This document shows positions 45,041 to 54,513 of a stretch of DNA of 64,000 nucleotides, one piece after another (the first letter of the stretch is position 1; the number at the start of each line of letters is the position of its first letter). The stretch comes from Aquimarina macrocephali JAMB N27 (lineage in GTDB: Bacteria; Bacteroidota; Bacteroidia; Flavobacteriales; Flavobacteriaceae). The translations under genes were made by a program, and so were the position numbers. The notes under the pieces are model-generated. The model was not told the DNA's origin. It made no database searches and saw only the letters and a program-made list of their open reading frames with translations. The stretch is from contig NZ_JACA01000001.1 of NCBI RefSeq assembly GCF_000520995.1, positions 248,001-312,000 of the forward strand. Reading direction: 5' to 3'.

Positions 45041-46888
45041 TTATTCTACAGTTACAGACTTTGCAAGATTTCTTGGTTGATCTACATTTTTATCCAACAT
45101 TACAGCAATATAATATGATAATAATTGCAAAGGTATTGTTGTAAGAAGAGGTGTTAAAAATTCTTCTGTTTCTGGTATTTCTATAACATGATCAGCAAGT
45201 TCTTTCACAGTAACGTCTCCCTCTGTAACAATTCCGATAATCTTTCCTTTTCTGGATTTAATTTCCTGAATATTACTTACCACTTTATCATAGTGCCCTT
45301 TTTTGGTTGCTATTACAACAACTGGCATTTGTTCATCAATTAATGCTATTGGCCCATGTTTCATTTCTGCTGCCGGATACCCTTCTGCATGTATATACGA
45401 TATCTCTTTTAATTTTAATGCTCCTTCCAAAGCAACAGGAAAATTATATCCTCTACCTAAATACAGGAAGTTTTTTGCATCTTTATATGTATCTGCAATA
45501 AACTTAATATGGTCATTAGATTCTAAAGTCTTTTTAACTTTTTCTGGAATTCTCTCTAATTCTTGTAAATAATAATGAAAATCGCTATTAGAAATTGTTC
45601 CTTTTCTCTCTGCCAGTTTTAATGCTATTAAAGATAGTACTGTTATTTGAGTAGTAAATGCTTTTGTAGAAGCAACCCCTATTTCTGGTCCTGCATGAGT
45701 ATAAGCCCCTGCATGAGTCTCTCTCGAGATCGAGGACCCAACCACGTTACAAACTCCAAAAACAAAAGCTCCATTTTCTTTAGCTAGCTTAATTGCTGCC
45801 ATTGTATCTGCCGTTTCACCACTTTGTGATATTGCTATTACAACATCATCCTGATGAATTACTGGGTTTCGATACCTGAACTCTGATGCATATTCTACTT
45901 CGACAGGTATACGAACTAATTCCTCAAAAATATATTCTGCCACCAAACCAGCGTGCCATGAGGTACCACAAGCAATAACAATGATGCGTTTTGCATTTAA
46001 TAGTTTAGCAAGATTATCATCAATACCTGCCATTTTTATAATCCCTTCTGCAACTCGCATTCTACCTCTATAGGTATCGCTAATCGCATTAGGCTGCTCA
46101 TAAATTTCTTTGAGCATAAAATGATCATAACCCCCTTTTTCTATTTGCTCCAGGTTAATTTGCAGCTCTTGCAAATATGGATCTACTGGCTTATCATCTT
46201 TAATATTCCTTACTTTGACCCCCTTATTTCTTCTTACAACTGCCATTTCACCATCTTCGAGGTAAATTGCATTATTTGTATATTCTATAAAAGGAGATGC
46301 ATCAGAGGCTATAAAAAACTCATCTTCACCCACGCCGATAGCTAGCGGACTACCCAATCTCGCTACAACGATCTCATCTGGTTTTTGCTTATCAAAAACA
46401 GCAATTGCATACGCACCTACAGTTTGATTTAGAGCAATCTGAACTGCTTTACCCAGTTTTACATTTTCTTTAGTCTTTACATCCTCTATAAGATTTACTA
46501 ATACTTCTGTATCAGTTTCTGAGGTAAATGTATATCCTCGATTAATCAATTCTTTACGGAGAGCATCATAATTTTCTATGATTCCGTTATGAATGATTAC
46601 CAGATTACCCGAGTTAGAATAATGTGGATGTGAATTCACATCATTAGGAACTCCGTGTGTTGCCCATCTGGTATGTCCTATTCCTATTGTTCCTTTTGTA
46701 GGAATTTCTTTTAGTAATCTCTTTTCCAGATCTGCTACTTTTCCTTTGGTTTTAGACAATTTAATGTCTTTTCCATCGTAAAGAGCAATCCCTGCAGAGT
46801 CATAGCCTCTGTACTCTAATCTTTTTAAGCCTTTTAAAACAATTGGATAGGCTTCTCTATGCCCTATGTACCCTACAATTCCGCACAT
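45041..46888 (-). CDS. glmS: Glutamine-fructose-6-phosphate aminotransferase (isomerizing)
   Basis: GlmS makes glucosamine-6-phosphate for peptidoglycan and lipid A. The 615-residue protein starts MCGIVGYIGHREAYP, with C2 as the glutaminase nucleophile. The N-terminal Ntn domain has HTRWATHGVP and the C-terminal part has two SIS domains (ACGTSWHAG; SQSGETADT; KHGPIALI). The end LAKSVTVE is standard. It follows the DUF4270 gene after 22 bp on the same strand. Confidence 0.98.
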   Translation of the reverse strand: MCGIVGYIGHREAYPIVLKGLKRLEYRGYDSAGIALYDGKDIKLSKTKGKVADLEKRLLKEIPTKGTIGIGHTRWATHGVPNDVNSHPHYSNSGNLVIIHNGIIENYDALRKELINRGYTFTSETDTEVLVNLIEDVKTKENVKLGKAVQIALNQTVGAYAIAVFDKQKPDEIVVARLGSPLAIGVGEDEFFIASDASPFIEYTNNAIYLEDGEMAVVRRNKGVKVRNIKDDKPVDPYLQELQINLEQIEKGGYDHFMLKEIYEQPNAISDTYRGRMRVAEGIIKMAGIDDNLAKLLNAKRIIVIACGTSWHAGLVAEYIFEELVRIPVEVEYASEFRYRNPVIHQDDVVIAISQSGETADTMAAIKLAKENGAFVFGVCNVVGSSISRETHAGAYTHAGPEIGVASTKAFTTQITVLSLIALKLAERKGTISNSDFHYYLQELERIPEKVKKTLESNDHIKFIADTYKDAKNFLYLGRGYNFPVALEGALKLKEISYIHAEGYPAAEMKHGPIALIDEQMPVVVIATKKGHYDKVVSNIQEIKSRKGKIIGIVTEGDVTVKELADHVIEIPETEEFLTPLLTTIPLQLLSYYIAVMLDKNVDQPRNLAKSVTVE

Positions 46889-46910
46889 GATTTAAGTTTT
46901 TAAAATATTG

Positions 46911-48572
46911 TTAGTTTTCCTTTGACGATGTATAAAAAATATCAAGTTTTAAACGTTTTGATTCAGGAACATTTACTCCATTTCCATAGAGAATTGTTCC
47001 TTCGTGGGAAACTATTGATGAGGAGGGAATTATCTCATTTTTAGTTGTAGGGGTATCGCCTATTGCGCTTGTTATTATGTTTACATTTTGAGATACTGAC
47101 AATCCTAGTTTAGCATTTTCAATTTCACCTTTTAAAACGTTTAGGATATACTGTGTTATTCTTATTTTATAAAATTCTCCATTCTTATCAGAATCACGAC
47201 TGATTCTTCCCAAGTGGTTAATACCAGAAACCAGAGGAATATCTCTATCAATACTACCATCCAACAAATAATCAAGAAGCACTGTTCCTGTCTCCATATT
47301 AAATATAAAGATTCTTTCGGGCTCTGTATCCCCTCCTGTTACTTCATTTTGATTAATATAGAATTTTAGGCTTGCATCATTAACCAACCAATCTTGCCTC
47401 TTTAAGAAACTAAGTTCATTTTCTTCTTCGCCATTTTCATTGGTGACATTGCCTCCAAATAAATCGATTACTGCATATGAACCATCACCTCCTTTTAGGT
47501 ATAAATTACTTTCTCCATTTATTGTATCCTGATTTTCCTCTTTCAATTCGTCTGCGATAGGCGAATTATCATTTAGAGTTCCATCCAATTCGGTGGTAAT
47601 AGAATTTATAAAAGTATTAGCAAAATTTAAATCCAATTTATCATCTTTACGCGTAGTGACATCATTTGAAGTTTCATCAAAACTGTAATGAAGGGTTATC
47701 TGCGCATCTCTAGTATTAAGGTATATTAAATTTCCATTATTATTTATAGGTTCTGCTTTAATATAAATTCCTCTAAAATAATTTCTGAAATTGTTTAAAT
47801 TGCTCAGCTCTACACTACCTGCTTTATCCAAAAACAATGTTGAAAACAGTGTTTTTATATCATCTGGAAACTCAACTCGTAATCTAGGAGTTAGTCTTTC
47901 TCTTTTGGTCGTAGTCTCCCCGTTGGTAACGGTTTCGGTTGTTACAATAATTTCTTCAGCAGAAGGAACAAGATTGTTATTAGTATATAGCAATGTTTGC
48001 TCTACTTCTGTTCCAAAATTAGTTTCAACATCATCAGAGTAATATACTTGTCTTTCATTAGATTCAGGATCAAAATCTCTTAAAAAGTAATTAGATTTAT
48101 ACAACGAAAGTTTAATAGGTTGGTTTCCATAAATCGAATCTAACCTATAGGTAGTTGCTGTCTCTGTAACATTATCTACTTGAACCGATGTTGTACCTGT
48201 TGCAGTACTAAAATATGGCAAGCTAAAAATAACACTGTCTAACACTGCATTGGTTCCAAAAGCAGGGTTTAACTTTGACGGTTGAATCTGCGACAAAATA
48301 CTATACACTGATTGCCCATATATAGGATCATTATAAACTCCTAACAAATTAGAATGTGCAGTCCCTTGTTGATCAATCCCTAAACCACTTGTACGTACTC
48401 TTTCGAATTTTTTACTGTATGCTATTGGCACTGCAGAGTATTGCTTGTCCTCAAAATTAACATCTCCGATAACTTCACTACCAACAGAATCAAAATCATC
48501 GTTACAAGACAAAAAGGTAAAAACAACAGCTACTATAGCCATTATCCTAATTAAAATATTCTTCAATTTCAT
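46911..48572 (-). CDS. DUF4270 family lipoprotein
   Basis: The 553-residue protein has a lipoprotein signal (ending FTFLSC) followed by NDDFDSVGSEVIGD, typical of the Bacteroidota DUF4270 family. The rest is beta-rich with recurrent NSNLLGVYNDPIYG-type segments. Function is unknown. It lies between the GT5-like gene (20 bp upstream) and glmS, an arrangement seen in other flavobacteria, which hints at envelope-related metabolism. Confidence 0.85.
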   Translation of the reverse strand: MKLKNILIRIMAIVAVVFTFLSCNDDFDSVGSEVIGDVNFEDKQYSAVPIAYSKKFERVRTSGLGIDQQGTAHSNLLGVYNDPIYGQSVYSILSQIQPSKLNPAFGTNAVLDSVIFSLPYFSTATGTTSVQVDNVTETATTYRLDSIYGNQPIKLSLYKSNYFLRDFDPESNERQVYYSDDVETNFGTEVEQTLLYTNNNLVPSAEEIIVTTETVTNGETTTKRERLTPRLRVEFPDDIKTLFSTLFLDKAGSVELSNLNNFRNYFRGIYIKAEPINNNGNLIYLNTRDAQITLHYSFDETSNDVTTRKDDKLDLNFANTFINSITTELDGTLNDNSPIADELKEENQDTINGESNLYLKGGDGSYAVIDLFGGNVTNENGEEENELSFLKRQDWLVNDASLKFYINQNEVTGGDTEPERIFIFNMETGTVLLDYLLDGSIDRDIPLVSGINHLGRISRDSDKNGEFYKIRITQYILNVLKGEIENAKLGLSVSQNVNIITSAIGDTPTTKNEIIPSSSIVSHEGTILYGNGVNVPESKRLKLDIFYTSSKEN

Positions 48573-48592
48573 AAATAATTTCGTCGTTTTGC

Positions 48593-49402
48593 TTACACCA
48601 ATACCTCTGTCTGATAGAAGGTTTCATAGGCATCAGCAAATTCATCTGGTTTTTTATATTCTAAAACTGGTTGGTCTATTGTTTTTAAATGCTCAACAAG
48701 TTCTGATGGAATTTCTTCGGATCCCACAATAATTGCATCAGAATTATCCACAGCCACCTTCATAAGGTTACTATATGTTGGCTGAGCTAAATCACTTATT
48801 TTTTCTTCAGCTATTCCATCAAACTTTACTTTTTCCATCATATTCTTATCCAATATCCCGTCATAACCATTATTATATACAGAAGTAACAATTTTACTAT
48901 GACCAAAAAGAGGTTCATTAGCATAATAATTCTTTAAGTATAATGGCAAAAGAGAAGCTAACCATCCATGTACATGAATCACATCTGGTGACCAGTTTAA
49001 CTTCTTAACTGTTTCGATCACTCCTTTAGCAAAAAAGATTGCTCTCTCATCATTATCAGGAAATAATTTCCCTTCTTCATCAGTTAATGTTGCTTTTCTT
49101 TTAAAATAATCCTCATTATCGATAAAATAAACTTGCATTCGTTCTTTTGGAATAGAAGCAACTTTAATAATAAGAGGCATATCTAGGTCATTAATTACTA
49201 AATTCATACCTGAAAGCCGAATTACTTCGTGCAACTGATGCCTCCTTTCATTGATATTGCCATATCTAGGCATAAAAATTCTTATTTGACCCCCTTTATT
49301 ATTTACCATTCTTGGCGCTTCAAAAGACATAGATGAGATTTCAGTCTCTGGCAGGTAAGGTATTACTTCTGATGATACATACAATATCCTCTTATCTTTC
49401 AT
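48593..49402 (-). CDS. Glycogen/starch synthase N-terminal domain-only protein (GT5-like)
   Basis: The 269-residue protein matches the N-terminal Rossmann domain of GT5 glycogen synthases (RILYVSSEVIPYLPETEISS; WSPDVIHVHGWLASLLPLYL). It stops before the C-terminal nucleotide-sugar-binding domain. The usual KTGGL sugar-nucleotide motif is also altered. A normal synthase is about 480 residues, so this protein alone is unlikely to be a glycosyltransferase. Its conserved-looking setting beside panC suggests a stable family rather than a fresh truncation. Confidence 0.8.
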   Translation of the reverse strand: MKDKRILYVSSEVIPYLPETEISSMSFEAPRMVNNKGGQIRIFMPRYGNINERRHQLHEVIRLSGMNLVINDLDMPLIIKVASIPKERMQVYFIDNEDYFKRKATLTDEEGKLFPDNDERAIFFAKGVIETVKKLNWSPDVIHVHGWLASLLPLYLKNYYANEPLFGHSKIVTSVYNNGYDGILDKNMMEKVKFDGIAEEKISDLAQPTYSNLMKVAVDNSDAIIVGSEEIPSELVEHLKTIDQPVLEYKKPDEFADAYETFYQTEVLV

Positions 49403-49483
49403 ATAATCGATACTTTTATCGTCCTCCTTTTGGAATTAATTTTGCAAAATTACGAAAATTTATGCAGTCTGCCAGTAATATCT

Positions 49484-49491
49484 TATTTTTG
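49484..49491 (+). promoter_or_regulatory. Probable -7 box before panC
   Basis: TATTTTTG matches TAnnTTTG and lies 23 bp before the panC ATG. A clear -33 TTTG at the right spacing was not found. Confidence 0.4.
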
Positions 49492-49514
49492 CACGCCTTT
49501 AAGTTATACACCAA

Positions 49515-50363
49515 ATGCGGTTACACGGAAAAAGACGAGATATACTAGAAGATGTTGCAGCTTTTAATAAGCAGAACAAAACCATTGGATTTGTTCCTAC
49601 TATGGGAGCATTGCACAAGGGTCATCTTGCACTGATAGAAAGAGCTCTCAAGGAAAATCAAAAAGTTATAGTTAGTATTTTTGTGAACCCCACACAATTT
49701 AATACTACCGAAGATTTGGTTAATTATCCTCGAACTTTGGATTCTGATATTGAACTTTTATCAGAGTTATCTAAAGAAATAATTGTATTCGCTCCTACGC
49801 CAAAAGAGGTCTATGGAGACGAAATGTCATCAACTAATTATGATTTTGAAGGGTTAGAAAACGAAATGGAAGGCAAATACAGGCCTGGTCATTTTGATGG
49901 AGTTGGGACGGTCTTAAAACATTTCTTTACTATTGTCAATCCAAATAAAGCATACTTTGGCGAAAAAGATTTTCAACAACTTCAAATTGTTAAAAAATTA
50001 GTTGAAATTGAAAAAATGTCCGTTCAAATCATTGGTTGTCCTATTTATAGAGAAAAAAACGGATTGGCTTTAAGTTCTCGAAACAAAAGGCTAGACCAGA
50101 AACAACTTAATGAATCTCCCTTGATTTATTCAATCCTGAAACAAGTAAAAAAAGACTTTGGCACAAAAAGTGTTCATATCTTAAACAAATGGGTGTCAGA
50201 ACAATTCAAAAATAATGATGAATTAAAATTAGAATACTTTGAAATTGCAAAGGTATCTGACTTAAAATCCATTAAACGAAAACAAAAAGATACTAAATAC
50301 AGAGCTTTTATAGCTGTATTTGCAGGAGAAATAAGACTCATTGATAACATTGCCCTAAATTAA
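49515..50363 (+). CDS. panC: Pantoate-beta-alanine ligase (pantothenate synthetase)
   Basis: PanC joins pantoate and beta-alanine with ATP. The 282-residue protein has the nucleotidyltransferase motif HKGH at residues 34-37 (VPTMGALHKGHLALI), the GEKDFQQLQIV segment and the KMSKS-like LALSSRN. The start is the first ATG after an in-frame TAA. panD follows after 19 bp, supplying its beta-alanine. Confidence 0.96.
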   Translation: MRLHGKRRDILEDVAAFNKQNKTIGFVPTMGALHKGHLALIERALKENQKVIVSIFVNPTQFNTTEDLVNYPRTLDSDIELLSELSKEIIVFAPTPKEVYGDEMSSTNYDFEGLENEMEGKYRPGHFDGVGTVLKHFFTIVNPNKAYFGEKDFQQLQIVKKLVEIEKMSVQIIGCPIYREKNGLALSSRNKRLDQKQLNESPLIYSILKQVKKDFGTKSVHILNKWVSEQFKNNDELKLEYFEIAKVSDLKSIKRKQKDTKYRAFIAVFAGEIRLIDNIALN

Positions 50364-50382
50364 AAATAACTAACTTTGTAAC

Positions 50383-50733
50383 ATGTTTGTACACGTAGTA
50401 AAATCAAAAATTCATCGCGTTAAAGTGACTGGTGCCGATCTTAATTATATCGGTAGTATAACTATAGATCAAGATCTAATGGATGCTGCTAATATTGTTG
50501 AGGGAGAAAAGGTACAGATTGTAAATAATAATAATGGAGAACGTTTAGAAACTTACGCTATCCCAGGACCTAGAAACAGTGGTGAAATTACATTAAATGG
50601 TGCTGCTGCTCGAAAAGTAGCAAAAGGAGATGTATTAATACTAATCACCTATGCCATGATGGATATTGAAGAAGCTAAAAACTTCAAACCAAGACTTCTT
50701 TTCCCAAACGAGGAAAATAATTTATTAAAATAA
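50383..50733 (+). CDS. panD: Aspartate 1-decarboxylase (pyruvoyl-dependent)
   Basis: PanD decarboxylates aspartate to beta-alanine. The 116-residue proenzyme has the self-cleavage site G24-S25 ([12 protein letters not shown]), where S25 becomes the pyruvoyl group. Other marks are TGADLNY and LNGAAARKV. It is in an operon with panC and, 3 bp downstream, a flippase-like gene. Confidence 0.96.
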   Translation: MFVHVVKSKIHRVKVTGADLNYIGSITIDQDLMDAANIVEGEKVQIVNNNNGERLETYAIPGPRNSGEITLNGAAARKVAKGDVLILITYAMMDIEEAKNFKPRLLFPNEENNLLK

Positions 50734-50736
50734 ATA

Positions 50737-51702
50737 GTGAACCCTAAACTTATAAAGTTTCTTAAAATTATACTCCCTTTAGCATTGGGAGTTTTTTTAA
50801 TTTGGTATTCTATCGCTTCGGCAACTCCAGAAGAAAGACAAAAAACGCTTCAGTATATCACACAAGCAGACCCTAAGTGGATTATCCTTTCTGTTATTAT
50901 GGGAATCATTTCTCATCTCTCAAGAGCATACCGTTGGATATTTTTATTAGAACCTTTAGGATACCCGATCAAACTATCAAATAGTTTTATGGCCGTTATG
51001 GTGGGATACCTTGCGAATCTGGGAATCCCAAGATCTGGAGAAATTCTACGGGGAGGTACGATATCAACATATGAAGGTGTTCCTTTTAAAAAAGCTTTCG
51101 GAACCATTATCTCAGAACGAGTTATTGATTTGCTAATGCTTTTACTAATAATAGGCATCACACTGCTTTTTCAATCAGAACTTCTATTATCGTACTTAGA
51201 AGAAAAAATTGCAAGTCCTTTTATCACTCTTGCTGTTTTATTAGGGCTATTAATTGCCGGAATAGCATTCTTAAAAATCATAAAAACCTCTAGCAATCCA
51301 ATACTTATTAAATTACGAAATTTTGGAAATGGTCTTTTAGAAGGAGTAAAAAGCATTTCTAAGATAAGGCAAAAAAGAGCTTTTGTGTTTCATACTTTTT
51401 TTATTTGGACACTTTATATAGGGATGTTTTATATCATCAAATTTACGGTTCCCGAAACCACTTCTTTATCTATAGGCCCTATATTGGCAACCTTTGTAGC
51501 TGGATCATTTGCTATGTCTACCACCAATGGAGGTATTGGTGCATTTCCTATCGCCATTGCTACAATTTTACTGCTTTTTGATATCGAAAAACCAGCGGGA
51601 GAAGCTTTTGGCTGGATATTATGGGGCTCGCAAACCGCAATAAATATAATCATTGGGGCGTTATCCTTTTTGTTTCTCCCTATTTTAAACAGAGAAAAAT
51701 AA
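50737..51702 (+). CDS. Flippase-like membrane protein (lysylphosphatidylglycerol synthase transmembrane family)
   Basis: The 321-residue protein has about eight membrane helices and the UPF0104/LPG_synthase_TM motifs (SHLSRAYRWIFLLEPLGYP; GYLANLGIPRSGEILRGG; ISERVIDLLMLLL). The start is GTG, 3 bp after the panD stop, so it is co-translated with panD. It probably handles a lipid in the cytoplasmic membrane. A link to pantothenate synthesis is not obvious. Confidence 0.87.
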   Translation: MNPKLIKFLKIILPLALGVFLIWYSIASATPEERQKTLQYITQADPKWIILSVIMGIISHLSRAYRWIFLLEPLGYPIKLSNSFMAVMVGYLANLGIPRSGEILRGGTISTYEGVPFKKAFGTIISERVIDLLMLLLIIGITLLFQSELLLSYLEEKIASPFITLAVLLGLLIAGIAFLKIIKTSSNPILIKLRNFGNGLLEGVKSISKIRQKRAFVFHTFFIWTLYIGMFYIIKFTVPETTSLSIGPILATFVAGSFAMSTTNGGIGAFPIAIATILLLFDIEKPAGEAFGWILWGSQTAINIIIGALSFLFLPILNREK

Positions 51703-51750
51703 GGAAATAATTTATATATTGTCCCTTGCTTAACCTTAATCCTAATACTT

Positions 51751-52896
51751 ATGAAAAAAAGTGTGACTCTTATTATAGCTTGTATTTTTGTTGTTTCCAG
51801 TTATGGTCAAACAATATATGAGTCTTTCAGATCTATCAAATTAGACCAAAGTAGAGAGTTAAAAATTCAGCTTCCGCGTAATTACAAGAAAAATGAAGAT
51901 AAAATATACCCCTTGATTATTGTTCTTGATGGGGATTATTTATTCGAACCTGTTGCCGGAAACGTGGATTACTTTTCCTATTGGGAAGATATGCCTGAAT
52001 CAATTGTTGTTGGTGTTAATCAAAGAAAAACCAGAGAAGATGATTGCAGGTATGATACTGCAGAATTTTTACCTACTCTAAAAGGAGCAGAATTCTTTGA
52101 ATTTATAGGGCAGGAGCTTGTTCCTTATCTTAATGAAACTTATCGTACTGCACAACTTAAAATTATTGTTGGACATGACTATACCGCTAATTTTATAAAT
52201 TACTTTTTATTTAAAGACAATCCTATTTTTCAGGGATATATATGCATTAGTCCAGAATTAGGACCACCAATGGGAGATCGAATTTCAAGTAAATTAGAGA
52301 TTTCTTCTGATATTTGGTATTATCTGGCTACTGCAACTAATGATGCCGATAATATCAAAAAGAACCTCATTGCTCTAGATGAAAAGCTGTCTACAATAGA
52401 AAATACTGAAATGAGTTATTTCTTTGATAATTTTGAAGAATCTTCTCACTATACTTTGGTTGGAAAAGCTATCCCTAATGCCCTCGAAGGTATTTTTGAA
52501 ATGTATCGCCCAATCAGTAAGAAAACTTACAAAGAAGTTCTCCTTACACTAGAAACTTCGCCCTATGACTATCTTGTAGATATGTATAAAACTACAGAAA
52601 AGTTGTATGGTATAAAGCGTAAAATAAGAATCAACGATTTTATTGCAGTATCTACCGCTCTCGAAAAGAATGAAAACTGGTCAGAATTAGAACCTTTAGG
52701 TAAGTTAGCTATAAAAGAGCATTCTGATTTAATGCTGGGATATTATTATTTAGGTATGTTCTATGAGCAAACAGGAGAACCTAAAAAAGCTATGAGAGCT
52801 TATGAAAGTGGTTTTCAGCTTTCTGAAGTTGCTTTCTTAACTAAAGATTATATGCTGGATAAAGTCAACAAAATTAAAGAAGATTTTGGCTGGTAA
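51751..52896 (+). CDS. Exported esterase-D-like alpha/beta-hydrolase fold protein, nucleophile Ser replaced by Asp, with C-terminal TPR
   Basis: The 381-residue protein has a signal peptide (1-19). An esterase D-like alpha/beta fold follows (YPLIIVLDGDYLFEP; VVGVNQRKTREDDCRYD). At the nucleophile elbow, where the family has GHSxGG, it reads G141-H142-D143-Y-T. Asp stands at the Ser position, so a normal esterase reaction is not expected. Residues ~300-375 contain TPR-like helices (LGYYYLGMFYEQTGEPKKAM). It is co-directional with the pan operon and ends at an intrinsic terminator. Confidence 0.8.
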   Translation: MKKSVTLIIACIFVVSSYGQTIYESFRSIKLDQSRELKIQLPRNYKKNEDKIYPLIIVLDGDYLFEPVAGNVDYFSYWEDMPESIVVGVNQRKTREDDCRYDTAEFLPTLKGAEFFEFIGQELVPYLNETYRTAQLKIIVGHDYTANFINYFLFKDNPIFQGYICISPELGPPMGDRISSKLEISSDIWYYLATATNDADNIKKNLIALDEKLSTIENTEMSYFFDNFEESSHYTLVGKAIPNALEGIFEMYRPISKKTYKEVLLTLETSPYDYLVDMYKTTEKLYGIKRKIRINDFIAVSTALEKNENWSELEPLGKLAIKEHSDLMLGYYYLGMFYEQTGEPKKAMRAYESGFQLSEVAFLTKDYMLDKVNKIKEDFGW

Positions 52897-52917
52897 ACTT
52901 ATCAATCACGTACATAA

Positions 52918-52947
52918 AAAAAGATCTTGTTTTTCAGGATCTTTTTG
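52918..52947 (+). terminator. Intrinsic terminator
   Basis: AAAAAGATC pairs with GATCTTTTT and is followed by GTTTTTG. It lies downstream of the esterase-like gene. Confidence 0.75.
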
Positions 52948-53145
52948 TTTTTGATAGCTACGTATGATTTTGTTGGTTAAATATTCATAGATAGGCCTGT
53001 GAATACTATATATAGATATTGTATTTCCGACTAAGAAGATTGATTTTTTAAATTCGAACAAAATATTTGATACTTGTTTTAAGAGTTCATTTTTGTTTAC
53101 GGTATTATCAAAATAATAGTATTTTTACACTCTTATCAATCTTCT

Positions 53146-54513
53146 ATGGCTAAAACCAAAACTGTTTTTTTCTGTCAGAATTGTGGAGCACAATATTCCA
53201 AATGGCAAGGACAATGTACATCGTGTAAGGAGTGGAATACTATTGCCGAAGAAGTCGTTCAAAAAGCTTCAGCAAGTGACTGGAAAAGTGCTACATCTAG
53301 CTCTAAAACAAATAAAACAGCAAAGCCCTTACGGATTTCAGAAATTGACACTAGTCAGGAAGCTCGATATAATACAGATGATGCAGAATTAAATCGGGTA
53401 CTTGGAGGAGGATTGGTACCTGGCTCTTTAACACTACTAGGAGGCGAACCAGGAATAGGAAAAAGTACATTACTATTACAAATCAGTCTTAAATTACCAT
53501 ATAAAACATTATATGTTTCTGGAGAAGAAAGTCAACAGCAAATCAAGATGCGTGCAGAACGTATTTATTCTAAAACGGATAATTGCTTAATTCTTACCGA
53601 AACCAAGACTCAAAATATCTTTAGGCAAATTGAGGAGACTCAACCCGATATTGTTATTATAGATTCTATCCAAACCTTACACAGTGATTATATTGAAAGT
53701 AGTCCAGGAAGTATTTCTCAGATCAGAGAATGCACTACAGAATTAATCAAGTTTGCCAAAGAAACTGCAACACCTGTGGTATTGATTGGTCATATCACAA
53801 AAGATGGCAATATCGCCGGCCCAAAAATCCTGGAGCATATGGTTGATACTGTACTACAATTTGAAGGAGATCGAAACCATGTATACAGAATTTTACGTGC
53901 TTTAAAAAATAGATTTGGGTCTACTTCTGAGTTAGGAATTTACGAAATGCAAGGAAGCGGTCTTCGTGAAGTTACGAATCCCAGTGAAATCCTGATCTCT
54001 AAAAAAGAAGAAGAATTGAGCGGTACAGTTATAGCCTCTACGGTAGAGGGTATGCGACCACTCATGATAGAAGTACAAGCCTTAGTAAGCACCGCTGTAT
54101 ACGGAACACCTCAACGTAGCGCAACAGGATACAATCTCAAACGTCTTAATATGATCCTTGCAGTTTTAGAGAAACGCGCTGGTTTTAGATTAGGAGCCAA
54201 AGATGTATTCCTTAATATCACAGGTGGCATCTCTGTAGATGATCCTGCAATTGATCTGGCAGTAGTTGCAGCAATATTATCTTCAAGTGAAGACATACCT
54301 ATACCCAAAGACTTTTGCTTTGCTGCAGAGGTTGGCCTGGCAGGAGAAATACGCCCGGTAACCAAAGTAGAACAACGCATACAAGAAGCAGAGAAACTAG
54401 GTTTCTCTACTATCTTTGTTTCTAAATACAATAAAATATCCCTACAAAATACTCAAATTCAAATTCAGATGGTTGCCAAAATTGAAGATGTAGTTGAGTT
54501 TTTGTTTGGCTAA
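53146..54513 (+). CDS. radA: DNA repair protein RadA
   Basis: RadA/Sms is a RecA-related branch-migration ATPase. The 455-residue protein has an N-terminal zinc finger (C10, C13, C24, C27; CQNCGAQYSKWQGQCTSCKEW split as two CxxC pairs), Walker A GGEPGIGKST (99-108) and the RadA-specific KNRFG motif (ALKNRFGSTSELG). A C-terminal Lon-like domain follows. It is convergent with the aldo/keto reductase gene, with a 4-bp overlap. Confidence 0.97.
   Translation: MAKTKTVFFCQNCGAQYSKWQGQCTSCKEWNTIAEEVVQKASASDWKSATSSSKTNKTAKPLRISEIDTSQEARYNTDDAELNRVLGGGLVPGSLTLLGGEPGIGKSTLLLQISLKLPYKTLYVSGEESQQQIKMRAERIYSKTDNCLILTETKTQNIFRQIEETQPDIVIIDSIQTLHSDYIESSPGSISQIRECTTELIKFAKETATPVVLIGHITKDGNIAGPKILEHMVDTVLQFEGDRNHVYRILRALKNRFGSTSELGIYEMQGSGLREVTNPSEILISKKEEELSGTVIASTVEGMRPLMIEVQALVSTAVYGTPQRSATGYNLKRLNMILAVLEKRAGFRLGAKDVFLNITGGISVDDPAIDLAVVAAILSSSEDIPIPKDFCFAAEVGLAGEIRPVTKVEQRIQEAEKLGFSTIFVSKYNKISLQNTQIQIQMVAKIEDVVEFLFG

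Noticed and set aside
45041..46888. glmS ribozyme or riboswitch upstream of glmS
   Set aside because: The gap to the DUF4270 gene is only 22 bp and the two genes are co-directional, leaving no room for a structured leader.
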